From Streptosporangium carneum (lineage in GTDB: Bacteria; Actinomycetota; Actinomycetes; Streptosporangiales; Streptosporangiaceae), in assembly GCF_027922005.1 (NCBI RefSeq), contig NZ_BSEV01000003.1, positions 248,001-312,000 of the forward strand: DNA of 64,000 bases, written 5' to 3'. The notes beneath the pieces are model-generated. The model was given only the letters and a program-made list of their open reading frames with translations. It was not told the origin of the DNA and ran no database searches. Shown piece after piece: positions 63,736 to 64,000 of the stretch (positions are counted from its first letter, which is position 1; each line of letters starts with the position of its first letter). The translations under genes were made by a program, and so were the position numbers.

Positions 63736-64000
63736 TGCCCCCGTTCCATCGTGAACTCCCCGTAGGGCACGGTCCAGACGACCTCGTGGCCGATCCGGTG
63801 CCCGACGTGCCCGTCCTCGCCGTAGGCGGTGCCGTGGTCGGAGCAGACGATCGCGAACCCCGGACGCCGGGCGCTCATCAGGGCGAAAAGCCGGCCGATG
63901 TGCCGGTCGACGTACTCCAGCGCGGCGGCGTGGCTGCGCCTGTCGTCGCCGTGTTCGCGGGTGGCCCCCGGCAGGTGGAACCAGTTGGGCTGGTGCAGCG
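63726..64000 (-). CDS. STM4013-family hydrolase (N-terminal part beyond window)
   Basis: Only the last 90 residues are in the window, beginning LHQPNWFHLPGATREHGDD and ending GEFTMERGQWR. IVCSDHGTAYGEDGHVGHRIGHEVV carries the metal-binding Asp/His of the alkaline phosphatase/sulfatase superfamily. It fits the STM4013/SEN3800 hydrolase that accompanies STM4011 and STM4012. The stop overlaps the next gene's start region. Confidence 0.78.
   Translation of the reverse strand, partial: LHQPNWFHLPGATREHGDDRRSHAAALEYVDRHIGRLFALMSARRPGFAIVCSDHGTAYGEDGHVGHRIGHEVVWTVPYGEFTMERGQWR

Overview
The window reads as chromosomal DNA from a high-GC actinomycete. Nearly every coding third position is G or C, GTG and TTG starts are common, and TTA codons are rare. 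Family-level traits (a class II DAHP synthase, a HAIR-controlled lon, a CebR-controlled cellobiose operon, a c-di-AMP riboswitch ahead of a CHAP hydrolase, a wall-polymer locus of the nonulosonic-acid type) suggest a Streptosporangiaceae-like or Streptomyces-like soil organism. The exact genus is inference. No rRNA, tRNA, CRISPR, phage or insertion sequence was recognised.

Layout. 1-9.3 kb: a secreted beta-helix protein (cut by the window edge), a GH13 alpha-glucosidase, a secretory lipase, a type I pullulanase, a glycolipid-binding-like protein and a secreted esterase. 9.4-16.5 kb: a surface-glycan locus. It holds a trifunctional CMP-nonulosonate synthetase / HAD phosphatase / nonulosonate synthase fusion, a GT2 enzyme, two polysialyltransferase-like proteins and a DUF6716-like transferase. 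Two arms converge, and a shared hairpin element follows the 3' end of one gene in each arm. 16.6-18.1 kb: an SDR gene and a TetR gene behind a perfect palindrome. 18.5-19.4 kb: a ydaO-type riboswitch and a CHAP hydrolase. 19.6-26.6 kb: a cellobiose operon (cebEFG-bglC-cebR) with two perfect CebR boxes, then an aldose epimerase. 26.8-31.4 kb: sigK/rskA, an FAD oxidoreductase, DAHP synthase and thioredoxin.

31.9-46 kb: an ExeM-type secreted nuclease, a pentapeptide-like membrane protein, a HAAS/PadR pair, cydABDC behind a large dyad, an HtrA protease, a degenerate NUDIX protein and a proline/glutamine-rich membrane protein. 46.2-54 kb: two small proteins, an acyl-CoA ligase, metNIQ preceded by a methionine-rich leader reading frame, and lon under a HAIR element. 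54.1-58.1 kb: a NarL-type two-component system and two further genes that share an upstream motif. 58.1-64 kb: heme oxygenase with two palindromes resembling the heme-sensor HrtR operator, a TetR gene, a DUF6745 pair, and an STM4011/4012/4013 radical-SAM cassette running off the right edge.

The strongest leads are the three-domain nonulosonate fusion with its surrounding polymer locus, the Met-rich leader ahead of metNIQ, the heme-oxygenase operators, and the duplicated 3' hairpin element.
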